A stretch of 64,000 nt of DNA from an uncultured Flavobacteriaceae bacterium (GTDB lineage: Bacteria; Bacteroidota; Bacteroidia; Flavobacteriales; Flavobacteriaceae), in assembly GCA_947503105.1 (NCBI GenBank), contig CANNCM010000001.1, positions 540,221 to 604,220 on the forward strand, read 5' to 3'. Shown piece by piece: positions 30,253 to 42,036 of this stretch. The notes below the pieces were generated by a model. It ran no database searches and was not told where the DNA came from. It was given only the letters and a program-made list of their open reading frames with translations. How positions within the stretch are numbered: position 1 is the stretch's first letter; each line of letters opens with the position of its first letter. A program made the translations under genes and the position numbers.

Positions 30253-31284
30253 ATGAAAGGTGTTTTATTAGTCAATTTAGGTTCACCAGAAAGTCCAAAT
30301 CCAAAAGATGTCAAGAACTATTTGGGGGAATTTCTTATGGACGAACGTGTTATTGATGTTCCGAAATGGGCGCGAACATTATTGGTAAAAGGTATTATTT
30401 TGAATACTCGCCCAAAGGCCTCAGCAAAAGCATACAAAAAAATATGGTGGGAAGAAGGCTCTCCATTAATAGTTCTCTCAGAACGCTTAAAAGAAAAGCT
30501 TCAAAAAGAAATAGATTTACCCATTGCTTTGGCGATGCGCTACGGAAGTATGTCTATAAAAAATGGGCTTCAAGAGTTGAGTGACAAAGGGGTTACAGAT
30601 GTCTTTATGATTCCTCTATATCCACAATTTGCAATGGCAACCACTGAAACCATTTTGGTTTTGGCGGATCAATTGCAGCAAGAATTTTTTCCGCATATGA
30701 ACTTAGAAAGTTTACCGCCTTTTTACAATAATCCAGAATACATCAAGGTGCTTTCTGAGTCCATTAAGTCCTATTTAAAGGGGAAAGATTATGAGCATTT
30801 GTTATTTTCTTATCATGGTATTCCAGAGCGCCATATTCGAAAAAGTGATATCACAAAGTCTCATTGTAAAATGGATAAGTCCTGTTGCAGTACACCCTCA
30901 GAAGCTCATGCCTATTGTTATAAGCATCAGTGTGTAGAGGTCACACGATTGGTAGGCGAATACCTTAAGCTAGACCCAGATGCTTTTTCTACATCGTTTC
31001 AATCTCGTTTGGGCTTTGATCCGTGGCTACGACCCTATACAGACCGCACCATAGAACGTTTGGGAAAAGAAGGCATAAAAAATATGGCCATCGTTACTCC
31101 AGCATTTGTAAGTGATTGTTTAGAAACATTAGAAGAAATTGCCATGGAAGGCGAAGAGATTTTTCATGAAGCCGGTGGAAAAAATTTCACTACAATTCCA
31201 TGTTTGAATGACAATTCGGAATGGGTGAAGTTACTTGCAAAATGGATTGAAGAGTGGAACAAAAAAGCACTAATATCGCATTAA
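30253..31284 (+). CDS. hemH: ferrochelatase
   Basis: GVLLVNLGSPESPNPKDVKNYLGEFL; LLFSYHGIPERHIRKSD; TSFQSRLGFDPWLRPYTD. Confidence 0.95.
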   Translation: MKGVLLVNLGSPESPNPKDVKNYLGEFLMDERVIDVPKWARTLLVKGIILNTRPKASAKAYKKIWWEEGSPLIVLSERLKEKLQKEIDLPIALAMRYGSMSIKNGLQELSDKGVTDVFMIPLYPQFAMATTETILVLADQLQQEFFPHMNLESLPPFYNNPEYIKVLSESIKSYLKGKDYEHLLFSYHGIPERHIRKSDITKSHCKMDKSCCSTPSEAHAYCYKHQCVEVTRLVGEYLKLDPDAFSTSFQSRLGFDPWLRPYTDRTIERLGKEGIKNMAIVTPAFVSDCLETLEEIAMEGEEIFHEAGGKNFTTIPCLNDNSEWVKLLAKWIEEWNKKALISH

Positions 31285-32631
31285 ATGACCAAACCATTAG
31301 TTTCAGATTTTGGAACAGAACCCATAGGGAAATTACTTATTCGTCAGGCTGTACCTGCTTCTATTGGGATCTTGGTGATGTCACTCAATATTTTAATTGA
31401 CACCATTTTTGTGGGGCATTGGATTGGCTCTCAAGCCATTGCTGCTATAAATGTAGTTTTGCCTGTTTCCTTTTTTATTGCAGCCCTTGGGATGTCCATT
31501 GGTGTTGGAGGGTCTTCAATAATATCACGAGCTTTGGGCTCAGAAGTAAAAGCCAAAGCTCTAAAAACTTTTGGTAATCAAATTACCCTCACCCTTGTTT
31601 TGACTTTGACCTTTATAACCTTTGGTCTATTTTTTATTGATGAAATTATCCCCGTTTTTGGAGGTAAAGGCACTATTTATAAGCCCGCAAAAATCTACTA
31701 TAGAATTGTATTGTATGGTGTTCCTCTTTTGGCACTTTGTATGATGGGCAATACTGTAATTCGGGCAGAAGGCAAGCCAAAATTTGCAATGTATGCCATG
31801 ATGATTCCATCCGTTTCAAATTTAATTTTGGATGTTGTTCTTATAAACATTTTTGACTTAGGAATGACTGGCGCAGCATGGGCAACAACATGTTCCTATG
31901 CCTTTTGTTTTGCCTTTGTTTTTTGGTTTTTTAGCTCTAAACATTCAGAAATGAAAATTAAATGGAGTCATTTTGGATTAGATAAAAAAATTGTTTCAGA
32001 AATTGGCAGTCTGGGTTCCGTAACACTAACGCGTCAAGCAGTGGTGAGTGTCACCTATTTATTAATGAATACTATTTTATTTGATTTTGGCGGTGAAACT
32101 TCGGTAACCGCCTATGCCATTGTCTCTAGGATGCTAATGTTTGCTTTATTTCCAATTTTCGGAATTACGCAAGGTTTCATTCCCATTGCAGGTTACAATT
32201 ATGGCGCACAAAATTACGCACGTGTCAAGCAAACTATTGGAATTGCTATTCGGTATTCTATGATTTTGGCGACGATAATATTTATACTTCTTATTGGTTT
32301 TCCAGAACTGATTACAAAGGGATTTACAACAGACACTTCTGTTATAGAAAAGACTCCAAATGCAATGCGCTGGGTTTTTGCGGCAACACCAATTATTGCT
32401 ATCCAACTGATTGGAGCAGCCTATTTTCAAGCTGTAGGAAAAGCAACTCCAGCAGTGCTGCTTACACTTTCTCGGCAAGCATTTTTCTTTATTCCTCTAA
32501 TTTTTATATTACCTTTATGGTATGGAGAGTTGGGAGTTTGGATGGCATTTCCTGCCTCCGATGTACTTTCGACAATTGTGACAGGTTATTTTTTAAGGAA
32601 AGAACTCAAACATAATTTAAAACAATCCTAA
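31285..32631 (+). CDS. MATE-family efflux transporter
   Basis: Polytopic; PASIGILVMSLNILIDTIFVGHWIGSQAIAAINVV; GFIPIAGYNYGAQNYARVKQT. Confidence 0.9.
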   Translation: MTKPLVSDFGTEPIGKLLIRQAVPASIGILVMSLNILIDTIFVGHWIGSQAIAAINVVLPVSFFIAALGMSIGVGGSSIISRALGSEVKAKALKTFGNQITLTLVLTLTFITFGLFFIDEIIPVFGGKGTIYKPAKIYYRIVLYGVPLLALCMMGNTVIRAEGKPKFAMYAMMIPSVSNLILDVVLINIFDLGMTGAAWATTCSYAFCFAFVFWFFSSKHSEMKIKWSHFGLDKKIVSEIGSLGSVTLTRQAVVSVTYLLMNTILFDFGGETSVTAYAIVSRMLMFALFPIFGITQGFIPIAGYNYGAQNYARVKQTIGIAIRYSMILATIIFILLIGFPELITKGFTTDTSVIEKTPNAMRWVFAATPIIAIQLIGAAYFQAVGKATPAVLLTLSRQAFFFIPLIFILPLWYGELGVWMAFPASDVLSTIVTGYFLRKELKHNLKQS

Positions 32632-33167
32632 TGGAATATTACAACTATATTAAATCATTACATTTGATCTTTGTCATCACATGGTTTGCAGGATTATTTT
32701 ATATACCACGCTTGTTTATCTATCATATTGAAGCAAGTCATAAACCATCACCAGAAAAAGAAATTCTTTCAGAACAGCTGAAGTTGATGTCAAGACGATT
32801 GTGGTATATTATCACATGGCCATCGGCAATTTTAGCCACAATTTTTGCCTTATGGCTTTTGCATTTGGCCCCCTATTGGCTAGAGCAACCATGGATGCAT
32901 GTCAAACTTGCCTTTGTAGTTTTACTCTTTGCATATCACTTTAAAACCCATATGATTTTTAAAACACTTCAGCGCAATGAAATTAAATATACCTCAAACT
33001 TTATGCGTATTTGGAATGAAGGCGCAACATTAATTCTGTTTGCCATTGTCTTTCTGGTGATTCTAAAAAGCACCCTTAATATGGCCTATGGCCTTTTGGG
33101 ACTTGTTGGGCTTGGCGTAGTGTTGATGTTAGGCATTCGGCTTTATAAAAAGACACGCCGCACCTAA
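32631..33167 (+). CDS. hemJ: HemJ-like protoporphyrinogen oxidase (CopD/UPF0093 family)
   Basis: MEYYNYIKSLHLIFVITWFAGLFYIPRLFIYH; small membrane protein beside heme genes. Confidence 0.82.
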   Translation: MEYYNYIKSLHLIFVITWFAGLFYIPRLFIYHIEASHKPSPEKEILSEQLKLMSRRLWYIITWPSAILATIFALWLLHLAPYWLEQPWMHVKLAFVVLLFAYHFKTHMIFKTLQRNEIKYTSNFMRIWNEGATLILFAIVFLVILKSTLNMAYGLLGLVGLGVVLMLGIRLYKKTRRT

Positions 33168-33215
33168 TTTTTGGACTGCTTCATTTTCATTATATTTATA
33201 AAAAAGTAATTCAAT

Positions 33216-34667
33216 ATGACAAAACGCAATCTGTCATTAAGCTCCAGAATATTTTTCTACATGATTCTATTGGTTGTGTTGGCCTCAATTTTGATTGCGG
33301 CCGTAACGGTTTATCAATACAACGAGCAATCTCAAGACTATCATAGAATGCGACTGGAGCGAAAAGAAGCACAGCTTGTCTCTAGTATAAATTATGTTTT
33401 AAAAGAATCTAGCTGGGAAATTAAAACAGAAACCTTAGCTTTAATTTTTAAAGACAAAATTTATGAAATCGCCAATATTCAAAATGTAGCGTTTAACCTC
33501 TATGATTTAAAAGGGGATTTGATAAAATCCTCTAAACCTTGGCTTAAAAATGATTCTGTACCAGAACAATTGCCCAATTATATTCTAGACACTTTAGGTC
33601 GAATTACCTCCAAACGATTTGTAGAAAAAAACAAATTATTGGATGGTAACTATAGGTCGTCATATTCGATTCTAAACGATCAATATTCAAAACCCTTAGC
33701 GATTTTAAATGTTCCTTATTTTGATGACGATTCATTAAATTCAGGCGAGTTAAAAGAGTTTCTTGGGCGTCTTGGATATGCGTATATTATCATGATGTTG
33801 GTGGCCATTGCGTTCGCTTATTTTATGTCTAAATTAATTACAAAATCTATCAAAACCATAAGTGATAAAATGTATGAAACACGTTTCGAAAAGCGAAACA
33901 AAAAAATTGCTTTGGAAGGTGAGACTACAGAAATTAAATTACTAGTAGAGTCGTACAATAATATGATTGATGCATTGGAGGAAAGTGCTCAAAAACTGGC
34001 CTCAAGTGAACGCGAACAAGCATGGCGAGAAATGGCAAAACAAGTTGCCCACGAAGTCAAAAACCCATTGACGCCCATGCGTTTGAGTGTTCAAAGTTTT
34101 CAGCGAATGTTTGATCCAAAAGATCCCAATATTCACAAAAAAGTAGAGGAATATAGCAAAACACTCATACAACAAATAGATACAATGAGTAAAATTGCAG
34201 AGGCTTTTTCGAGCTTTGCCAAAATGCCTGCACAAAAATTAGAACAATTGGATATTGTTCAGGTTGTTGAGCGCGCTTTAGAAATTTTCCCGGCTGATAT
34301 GATTAAATTCAACGCGTCATCAAGGCAAATAAACGCCACAGTCGATAGAGATCAGTTGAATCGAATTGTCACGAATTTGGTAAAAAATGCCATTCAGTCT
34401 GTTCCAGAGCAAACGACTCCTAATATAGAGGTTAAATTATCAGAGAAAGTAAGCAAAATATATATCCAAGTAAAAGATAATGGAAGTGGAATAGATGACA
34501 CTATAGGCGAGAAAATATTTGAGCCAAAATTTACCACCAAAACAAGTGGAATGGGCCTTGGGTTACCAATGATTAAAAATATTATTGAAACATATAACGG
34601 AGAAATTAGCTATAAAACCACCTTGGGACAAGGAACGGAATTTACAGTATCTTTCCCAAAAAAATAA
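33216..34667 (+). CDS. sensor histidine kinase (NtrY-like, HAMP + HATPase)
   Basis: QVAHEVKNPLTPMRLSVQ (H box), VTNLVKNAIQSVPE (N box), DNGSGIDD, TSGMGLGLPMIKNI. Confidence 0.9.
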   Translation: MTKRNLSLSSRIFFYMILLVVLASILIAAVTVYQYNEQSQDYHRMRLERKEAQLVSSINYVLKESSWEIKTETLALIFKDKIYEIANIQNVAFNLYDLKGDLIKSSKPWLKNDSVPEQLPNYILDTLGRITSKRFVEKNKLLDGNYRSSYSILNDQYSKPLAILNVPYFDDDSLNSGELKEFLGRLGYAYIIMMLVAIAFAYFMSKLITKSIKTISDKMYETRFEKRNKKIALEGETTEIKLLVESYNNMIDALEESAQKLASSEREQAWREMAKQVAHEVKNPLTPMRLSVQSFQRMFDPKDPNIHKKVEEYSKTLIQQIDTMSKIAEAFSSFAKMPAQKLEQLDIVQVVERALEIFPADMIKFNASSRQINATVDRDQLNRIVTNLVKNAIQSVPEQTTPNIEVKLSEKVSKIYIQVKDNGSGIDDTIGEKIFEPKFTTKTSGMGLGLPMIKNIIETYNGEISYKTTLGQGTEFTVSFPKK

Positions 34668-34674
34668 TAGAAGT

Positions 34675-35457
34675 ATGCAGTTTAAAACTCTTTTAGTACA
34701 GCTAGAGAATAAGATTTCAATCATCACTATAGACCGCCCAAAGAAGCTAAATGCACTCAATAGAGAAACGATTTCAGAGCTACATCACGCTTTAAAAGAT
34801 GCTGATACAAACCACAATGTTCGCGCTATTATTCTTACAGGACATGGCCAAAAAGCATTTGTTGCTGGCGCTGATATAAGTGAATTTTCAGATTTTGATG
34901 TCCAGCAAGCGGCGCAGCTTTCTAGAGAAGGTCAAACACTATTATTCGATTTTATAGAAACTTTATCGACACCAGTTATTGCAGCCATCAACGGTTTTGC
35001 ATTAGGTGGGGGGCTGGAACTTGCTATGGCTGCGCATTTTAGAATAGCAAGCACCAATGCTCTAATGGGGCTTCCAGAAGTCAGTTTGGGAGTTATTCCA
35101 GGGTATGGCGGTACACAGCGGCTGGCCCAGTTGGTGGGTAAAGGCCGTGCGATGGAAATGATTATGACTGCACAAATGATAGACGCTTCTAAAGCCGAAC
35201 AATGGGGCTTAGTCAATGCGGTTACTCCACAAGAAGAACTTATGACCTACTGTATGTCGATGGCCGAAAAAATAAAACGCAATGGGCCATTGGCAATTTC
35301 TGCAGCTATAAAGTCTGTCAATGCAAATTTTAAAAACGACACCAATGGTTATGATGTTGAAATTTCTGAGTTTGCAAAATGTTTTGGCACAGCAGATTTT
35401 AAAGAAGGTACAACTGCTTTTCTAGAAAAACGCAGGGCTAATTTTTCGGGAGAATAA
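34675..35457 (+). CDS. enoyl-CoA hydratase/isomerase
   Basis: KAFVAGADISEFSDF; AINGFALGGGLELAMAAHFRIAS; GVIPGYGGTQRL. Confidence 0.93.
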   Translation: MQFKTLLVQLENKISIITIDRPKKLNALNRETISELHHALKDADTNHNVRAIILTGHGQKAFVAGADISEFSDFDVQQAAQLSREGQTLLFDFIETLSTPVIAAINGFALGGGLELAMAAHFRIASTNALMGLPEVSLGVIPGYGGTQRLAQLVGKGRAMEMIMTAQMIDASKAEQWGLVNAVTPQEELMTYCMSMAEKIKRNGPLAISAAIKSVNANFKNDTNGYDVEISEFAKCFGTADFKEGTTAFLEKRRANFSGE

Positions 35458-35469
35458 TTCTTGAAAACA

Positions 35470-35498
35470 AAAAACCCTACAACTGTTGTTGCAGGGTT
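35470..35498. terminator. hairpin terminator between convergent genes
   Basis: AAAAACCCTACAAC-TGTT-GTTGCAGGGTT: near-perfect stem (one mismatch/wobble). Confidence 0.6.
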
Positions 35499-35521
35499 AA
35501 TGTTATAGTTTTTCAAGAAAC

Positions 35522-35797
35522 TTAATCTGCTAGAACGATAATTTTGTTGGCATTCATTTCAATCGTTCCAGAGTTGATGGCAAGCCAAAAGCTTTTATCT
35601 TTTTGTTCAAATTTAGAAGCATTTTCTTCGCTAATATTAATGTTACCACTAATTTTCACAAAGCCTTCTTTTAGAATAGAGACAATTGGTGCGTGATTGT
35701 TGAGCATTTCAAAATCACCATTGACTCCTGGAACAGAAACACTATCGACTTCGCCTTTAAAAAGAGTGGTTTCTGGTGATACAATTTCTAAATACAT
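35522..35797 (-). CDS. atpC: F0F1 ATP synthase epsilon subunit
   Basis: MYLEIVSPETTLFKGEVDSVSVPGVNGDFEMLNNHAPIVSIL. Confidence 0.92.
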   Translation of the reverse strand: MYLEIVSPETTLFKGEVDSVSVPGVNGDFEMLNNHAPIVSILKEGFVKISGNINISEENASKFEQKDKSFWLAINSGTIEMNANKIIVLAD

Positions 35798-35808
35798 AGT
35801 TTTCAGTA

Positions 35809-37341
<1,533 letters not shown>

Positions 37342-37399
37342 CTAAAATTATATTTAAAAAACCAGTGGTTTTTGCGCTGCAAAGATAGAGAATATAATT

Positions 37400-37431
37400 A
37401 AAAAACCCAGAGCAAATGTCTGGGTTTTTTT
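37400..37431 (-). terminator. intrinsic terminator after the SGNH/TonB-receptor unit
   Basis: AAAAAACCCAGA-GCAAATG-TCTGGGTTTTTT. Confidence 0.8.
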
Positions 37432-37452
37432 TAATTGATTTGTTATTGTTTT

Positions 37453-38979
37453 TTATTGCAATAGTGGACTGTATGCCACAGGGTAATCATCTGCTTTAGC
37501 AAGGCTACCAGAAGCCACAAAATTTGACCCATAATACATGTCAATAGCTTCTAAGAAAGAGTTGGCCATATAGGCATACCCTCTTGCGGTAAGGTGAACA
37601 CCGTCTAAACTTACCAAACCTCCAGTGACTAAACTCGCATTTAGTAAGTAGTCATCAAACATTATTCCAGTAGAAGAGGCCTCTGCAAGAATAGATTGTA
37701 AATCAACATAAGCGATTCCAAAACTGTTTGCAGCAGCTTCTACACTTGCATTCATGGCATCGGTTGCCGTAATGATTTCGTCAATTTCAGTTTCAGTAAC
37801 AACCCATTTGTCGGCTAAAGGTACCGCAACACCGTTAATTGATGTTGGGTTATTTGGATCAGCTAATGTTCCAATAAATGATCCACTTGTGAGCACCAAT
37901 AAGTCATTTTCTGTTGCTTGTCTATATTGTGGAATAGCTGCAAATGCAGGGTTAATTGCACCAAGATCCGTAAGATTTTCATCTATAATAACAACAGCAT
38001 TCTGACCCTCGCTAAATGAAATTGTTCTTTGGGCAACCTCTTCAGCTGTAAAAAGACCAGTTCCTTGTAGTGCAGCCAAAGCAGCTTGCAAACCTCCATT
38101 GTAGGCCGCATATCCTTGATTAAGTAAACTTGCCGTAGCCGCATCAAGTGGAACAGCGTTATATGGTACAGCCGTAAAATAAGGCAAATCTGTAACGTGA
38201 GGCGTTCCAGAAACTACGCCTTTAGCACCGTTGGCTGTCATGGCTGTCAAAGCGCCGTTTAGCGCAGCTTCAAATGTTGCAAGTGGCGTTATAGCGTCTG
38301 TTGCTTGGTCTGCACCACCTGTGGCATACCCTAAAACATCATTTCCACCAAATAATGAAAGTGTAAAAAAGCTAGGATTTTGAGCCGCAGCGAGTTCTAT
38401 AATTGATGCGTTTGGTGTTGATCCTGTTAAACGTGTAGCATATGGATTGGCCAATCCAGCTGCTAAATTTGCAAGGTTTCCATATCCTGGGGCAACAAAA
38501 TGAAAACTACGTGCGCCTGGTACGCCTAGGTTGTTAAATGGTCCTGTTGGAGGATTTAATAAGTCTGTTTGAACCGTTACTGGCCCAACAACTGATTCTA
38601 AAGGAACTGGTCCAGAACCACCAAATACAAGTCTAGGGCCTACAATTCGTGTTCCGCCAAGGGATAAACCTCCGTAATTGTCGTCCATTGTGGGTTGTTT
38701 AAACTCTCCACCACCAACTTTTGCAAATTCCATAGACATGATATTTGGCCATGAATTATTTTGACTGGCTAAAAACACAGTGCCATCGGAGACTCCTGCG
38801 GAAAAAGAAGGCCCTACTGCAATATAATTAGAAAAGTCTAATCCTGTGCCTTCAATAGATAATGCTGGAAGATCATCTGGTGTAGAGACACCGTTATCCT
38901 CTAAAACATCTTCAACTTCGTTACAGGAGTATAATCCAATAAGAAGAAATGAGAAAAATATATATTTTAAGTTTTTCAT
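37453..38979 (-). CDS. SGNH/GDSL-type outer-membrane lipoprotein
   Basis: Lipobox (LLIGLYSCNE); block I-like AVGPSFSAGVSDG, block III LFGGNDVLGY, block V DGVHLTARGYAYMAN. Confidence 0.75.
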   Translation of the reverse strand: MKNLKYIFFSFLLIGLYSCNEVEDVLEDNGVSTPDDLPALSIEGTGLDFSNYIAVGPSFSAGVSDGTVFLASQNNSWPNIMSMEFAKVGGGEFKQPTMDDNYGGLSLGGTRIVGPRLVFGGSGPVPLESVVGPVTVQTDLLNPPTGPFNNLGVPGARSFHFVAPGYGNLANLAAGLANPYATRLTGSTPNASIIELAAAQNPSFFTLSLFGGNDVLGYATGGADQATDAITPLATFEAALNGALTAMTANGAKGVVSGTPHVTDLPYFTAVPYNAVPLDAATASLLNQGYAAYNGGLQAALAALQGTGLFTAEEVAQRTISFSEGQNAVVIIDENLTDLGAINPAFAAIPQYRQATENDLLVLTSGSFIGTLADPNNPTSINGVAVPLADKWVVTETEIDEIITATDAMNASVEAAANSFGIAYVDLQSILAEASSTGIMFDDYLLNASLVTGGLVSLDGVHLTARGYAYMANSFLEAIDMYYGSNFVASGSLAKADDYPVAYSPLLQ

Positions 38980-38991
38980 TGTATTATTTTT

Positions 38992-41772
38992 TTAATTGTT
39001 AATTGTCCATCCGACATAGTACATCGAACCGATAAATCCTGTACCAAAAGCTGTAAAGTATTCATCACCTAAAAGGTTTGTTGCTCCTGCCTTGAATGTA
39101 GATTTAAAGCTAGGTACTTTTAAGCTCACTTGAGCATCAAGCACGTGGTACTCTGGCACGACACCATTTCCAAACGTTGCTTCCCAATAATAATCATCAC
39201 TATAACGGTATGCAATATTGAATCCAAAGTTTTCGAATACTTCTGTGTTTCCAAAAGAGGCTTTAAATTTATGCTCTGGCGTGTTGAAGTTAGTTGTAAA
39301 ATCTGGATAGGTATCACGGTCAAAATCTAATTTTGCATAAGTATAACTACCACCTAAGTCATAATTTCCAAAAACTTTAGTTGAAACTCCTAAAGATGCA
39401 CCATATGATTTAACAGGCGCTTTAGAATTTGTGTAGGTGCTGTAGGCCTGGTAGTCGCCATTGGCAATAGCAGCGACAGACAGAGCATTATCTCCAACAG
39501 TTCCATATAATGGTGCTACAACAACTTCTTGAGAAATAAAGTCTTCATAGGTGTTGTGGTAGGCACTAAAATCTACAATTAATTTTCCGAATTTTCCTCG
39601 GTATCCCACTTCAATAGAAGTAACTTTTTCAGGTTTTACAACCTCTGGGTTTCCAACTTCTAAAACTGCAGGGTTTCCAGTAGCTGCTAGAGCGTTTACG
39701 GAAGATAAAGTATATGAGTTATTGTACGCTGCAGCTCCCGTTTGAGCAACACTTGCTGGTAACCCTAATGCTTGCCCTGAGGCAGAAATCTCATAATCTC
39801 TAGTCCAACGGTCAAGGTTTGCTGGCGCAGAACCTACCAAAATGGCACGACCAGCATCCAGTCCTATGAATAAATCTTGTGTTGTTGGGTTTCTAAAGCC
39901 CGTTTGTACAGAAGCTCTAATGTTATGGTCTCTGTTTACAGTTAAACCAGCAGATAAACGTGGCGAAAAGAAGCCATCAAAAAATTCTGATTTATCATAA
40001 CGCACAGAACCTGTTAATTTTAATTTCATAGCTGATGATAGTTCCAAATCTTTTTGCACCTGAGTATACACTCCATATTCTGAGTAATCTATTGTTCCGT
40101 CATAATCGGTGTAAATTGTCCCTGAAGAATTCAAGCTGTACTGTCTAGCTGATCCTCCAATTTGTATATCAGCAAAATCTATTAGATGACTAAAGTTGTA
40201 ATTAAAATCACCATGATAATATTTAGACTCATCCTGGAATTTTGAACCTGTAGATAAATCAGGGTCATTTACACTTCTATTAAAAGCAGCTTCATATTCT
40301 GGAGTTCCAGGTAAATAACGTCCTGTATCTGCAGCAGCTCTTGCCGCAGCATGCGCTTGATCGTTGGTTGCGCCGCCCAATGTTTGGAGCACATAAGCTC
40401 CAGCATACTCACCAAACCATGTTGTATCGTCTTTCCATGCTCTATTGATATTTATACCCGTAAATACCATATCATAGGAATCTCCAGCATTATCACTTAC
40501 AACATATCCACGGACAAAGAAATTATCATTTCTTAATTCAATTTTGTGTTGCTGTTGGAAGAAATTTTTGATGTTGTAGCGGTTGGTTCCTTGATAGATG
40601 GTATTACCTGTTCCTACTTTTCCAACGTACGAAATTTCAAAATCATTTTCAAAAGGGCGGTAGTATAATCCCCAATCCGCTTTAATGCTTTCTGCGTTGT
40701 AGTTTGTAAGGTGTCTTTCATTATAACCTGTTCTACTGACATTAACATCTGGAAGAAGTGCGTTAGCTCCAGCAGGAAGAAGGCCTAAGCCTTCAAGAGC
40801 AACACCTACTTCTTTGATGTTGGTCGCCACTTCATCTCCATAGACATTGATACCATTATAATTAGGATTAGTCGCTCTTGTTCCACCAATCATATCACTA
40901 TCGACTTCGCTAGTAGCGGCCCAATCCGTTCCTTTCAAGTATCCAAAATTCACTTTACCGGCAAATTTTTCACTGAATTTGTGTGCCATTCTAATTCCAA
41001 GGTCTGTGTAGGCATTGTCTCCGGCAGCTTCTTGAGAAGTTATACCGCGCTTAAAGCTTACACTAATACCTTCATGATCAAAAGGGTTTTTACTACGCAT
41101 GAATAAAATACCATTAAATGCATTTGCACCATAAAGTGCAGAAGATGCACCCGGTAGCAATTCTACACTTTGAACGTCTGGATCAATCATTCCCACTAAG
41201 TTTCCGATAGGGAAGTTTAACGCCGGTGTAGAGTTGTCCATACCATCTACCAATTGCATGAATCTGTTGTTCGCAAAGGTGGCAAAACCTCTTGTGTTGA
41301 TGGATTGAAATGTTAAACTGTTGGTATTGACATCAACCCCTTTTAGGTTTTCAAGCCCGCCATAGAAATCAGCGGAAGCTGTATTTTTAATTTCTTTGAT
41401 TCCAAAACGCTCCACAGTTACTGGAGATTCGAAAATTCGCTCTGGAGTTCTAGAAGCAGAAATAACAACTTCATCTAAAACACTACCTTCTTTCAAAGCG
41501 ACAGTAATGTCTTGATTGTTTGAAGTAATTTCTTGTGTTAAAGTTTCAAAACCAACGCTACTTACTTGTATTGTAAATGGTGGATTTTGACTTACTGTGA
41601 GTGAAAATTTCCCATCAAAATCTGAAATGGCTCCAGATGATGTGCCGACAACTATGATATTTGCTCCTGGCAAAGGTAATCCGCTATCGTCATTGACAGT
41701 CCCTGTTACGGTCGTCTGTGCAAAGGATAATACACTAAACAGTAAAGTAAAAATTTTAAAAAATGTTTTCAT
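38992..41772 (-). CDS. TonB-dependent receptor with carboxypeptidase-regulatory-like N-domain
   Basis: VTGTVNDDSGLPLPGANIIVVGTSSGAISDFDGKFSL; plug (FMQLVDGMDNSTPALN...VELLPGASSALYGANAFNGILFM); C-terminal barrel. Confidence 0.93.
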   Translation of the reverse strand: MKTFFKIFTLLFSVLSFAQTTVTGTVNDDSGLPLPGANIIVVGTSSGAISDFDGKFSLTVSQNPPFTIQVSSVGFETLTQEITSNNQDITVALKEGSVLDEVVISASRTPERIFESPVTVERFGIKEIKNTASADFYGGLENLKGVDVNTNSLTFQSINTRGFATFANNRFMQLVDGMDNSTPALNFPIGNLVGMIDPDVQSVELLPGASSALYGANAFNGILFMRSKNPFDHEGISVSFKRGITSQEAAGDNAYTDLGIRMAHKFSEKFAGKVNFGYLKGTDWAATSEVDSDMIGGTRATNPNYNGINVYGDEVATNIKEVGVALEGLGLLPAGANALLPDVNVSRTGYNERHLTNYNAESIKADWGLYYRPFENDFEISYVGKVGTGNTIYQGTNRYNIKNFFQQQHKIELRNDNFFVRGYVVSDNAGDSYDMVFTGININRAWKDDTTWFGEYAGAYVLQTLGGATNDQAHAAARAAADTGRYLPGTPEYEAAFNRSVNDPDLSTGSKFQDESKYYHGDFNYNFSHLIDFADIQIGGSARQYSLNSSGTIYTDYDGTIDYSEYGVYTQVQKDLELSSAMKLKLTGSVRYDKSEFFDGFFSPRLSAGLTVNRDHNIRASVQTGFRNPTTQDLFIGLDAGRAILVGSAPANLDRWTRDYEISASGQALGLPASVAQTGAAAYNNSYTLSSVNALAATGNPAVLEVGNPEVVKPEKVTSIEVGYRGKFGKLIVDFSAYHNTYEDFISQEVVVAPLYGTVGDNALSVAAIANGDYQAYSTYTNSKAPVKSYGASLGVSTKVFGNYDLGGSYTYAKLDFDRDTYPDFTTNFNTPEHKFKASFGNTEVFENFGFNIAYRYSDDYYWEATFGNGVVPEYHVLDAQVSLKVPSFKSTFKAGATNLLGDEYFTAFGTGFIGSMYYVGWTINN

Positions 41773-42036
41773 TAGTAATAATTTTTTGGTTTTGCTTGTG
41801 TTTTGTTTATTTAATAATTAATAAATATAGACAATAAATTTAACAATTTCTTATTTTTAGGCACAATATAATACAAATATGGACTGAAAGCGAAGCGCTT
41901 TGGCCTCTTGTTTTGTCATCTTTTGTGAAGAACGATACTTTTTGGTAAAGTTTTTTTGGCTATTCTACCGTGAGGGAATAATCTTGTGGGTTGGAAATTG
42001 TAACCTGTATCTAATTCTTAAGAATTACATTAATTT

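Noticed and set aside
37453-41772. SusC/SusD polysaccharide utilisation locus
   Set aside because: The lipoprotein lacks SusD features and has SGNH-like motifs; no glycoside hydrolases nearby.
41880-42036. Repeat-like AAGCGAAGCGCTT near the TonB receptor
   Set aside because: Short imperfect palindrome in an AT-rich gap; no second copy or gene context found.
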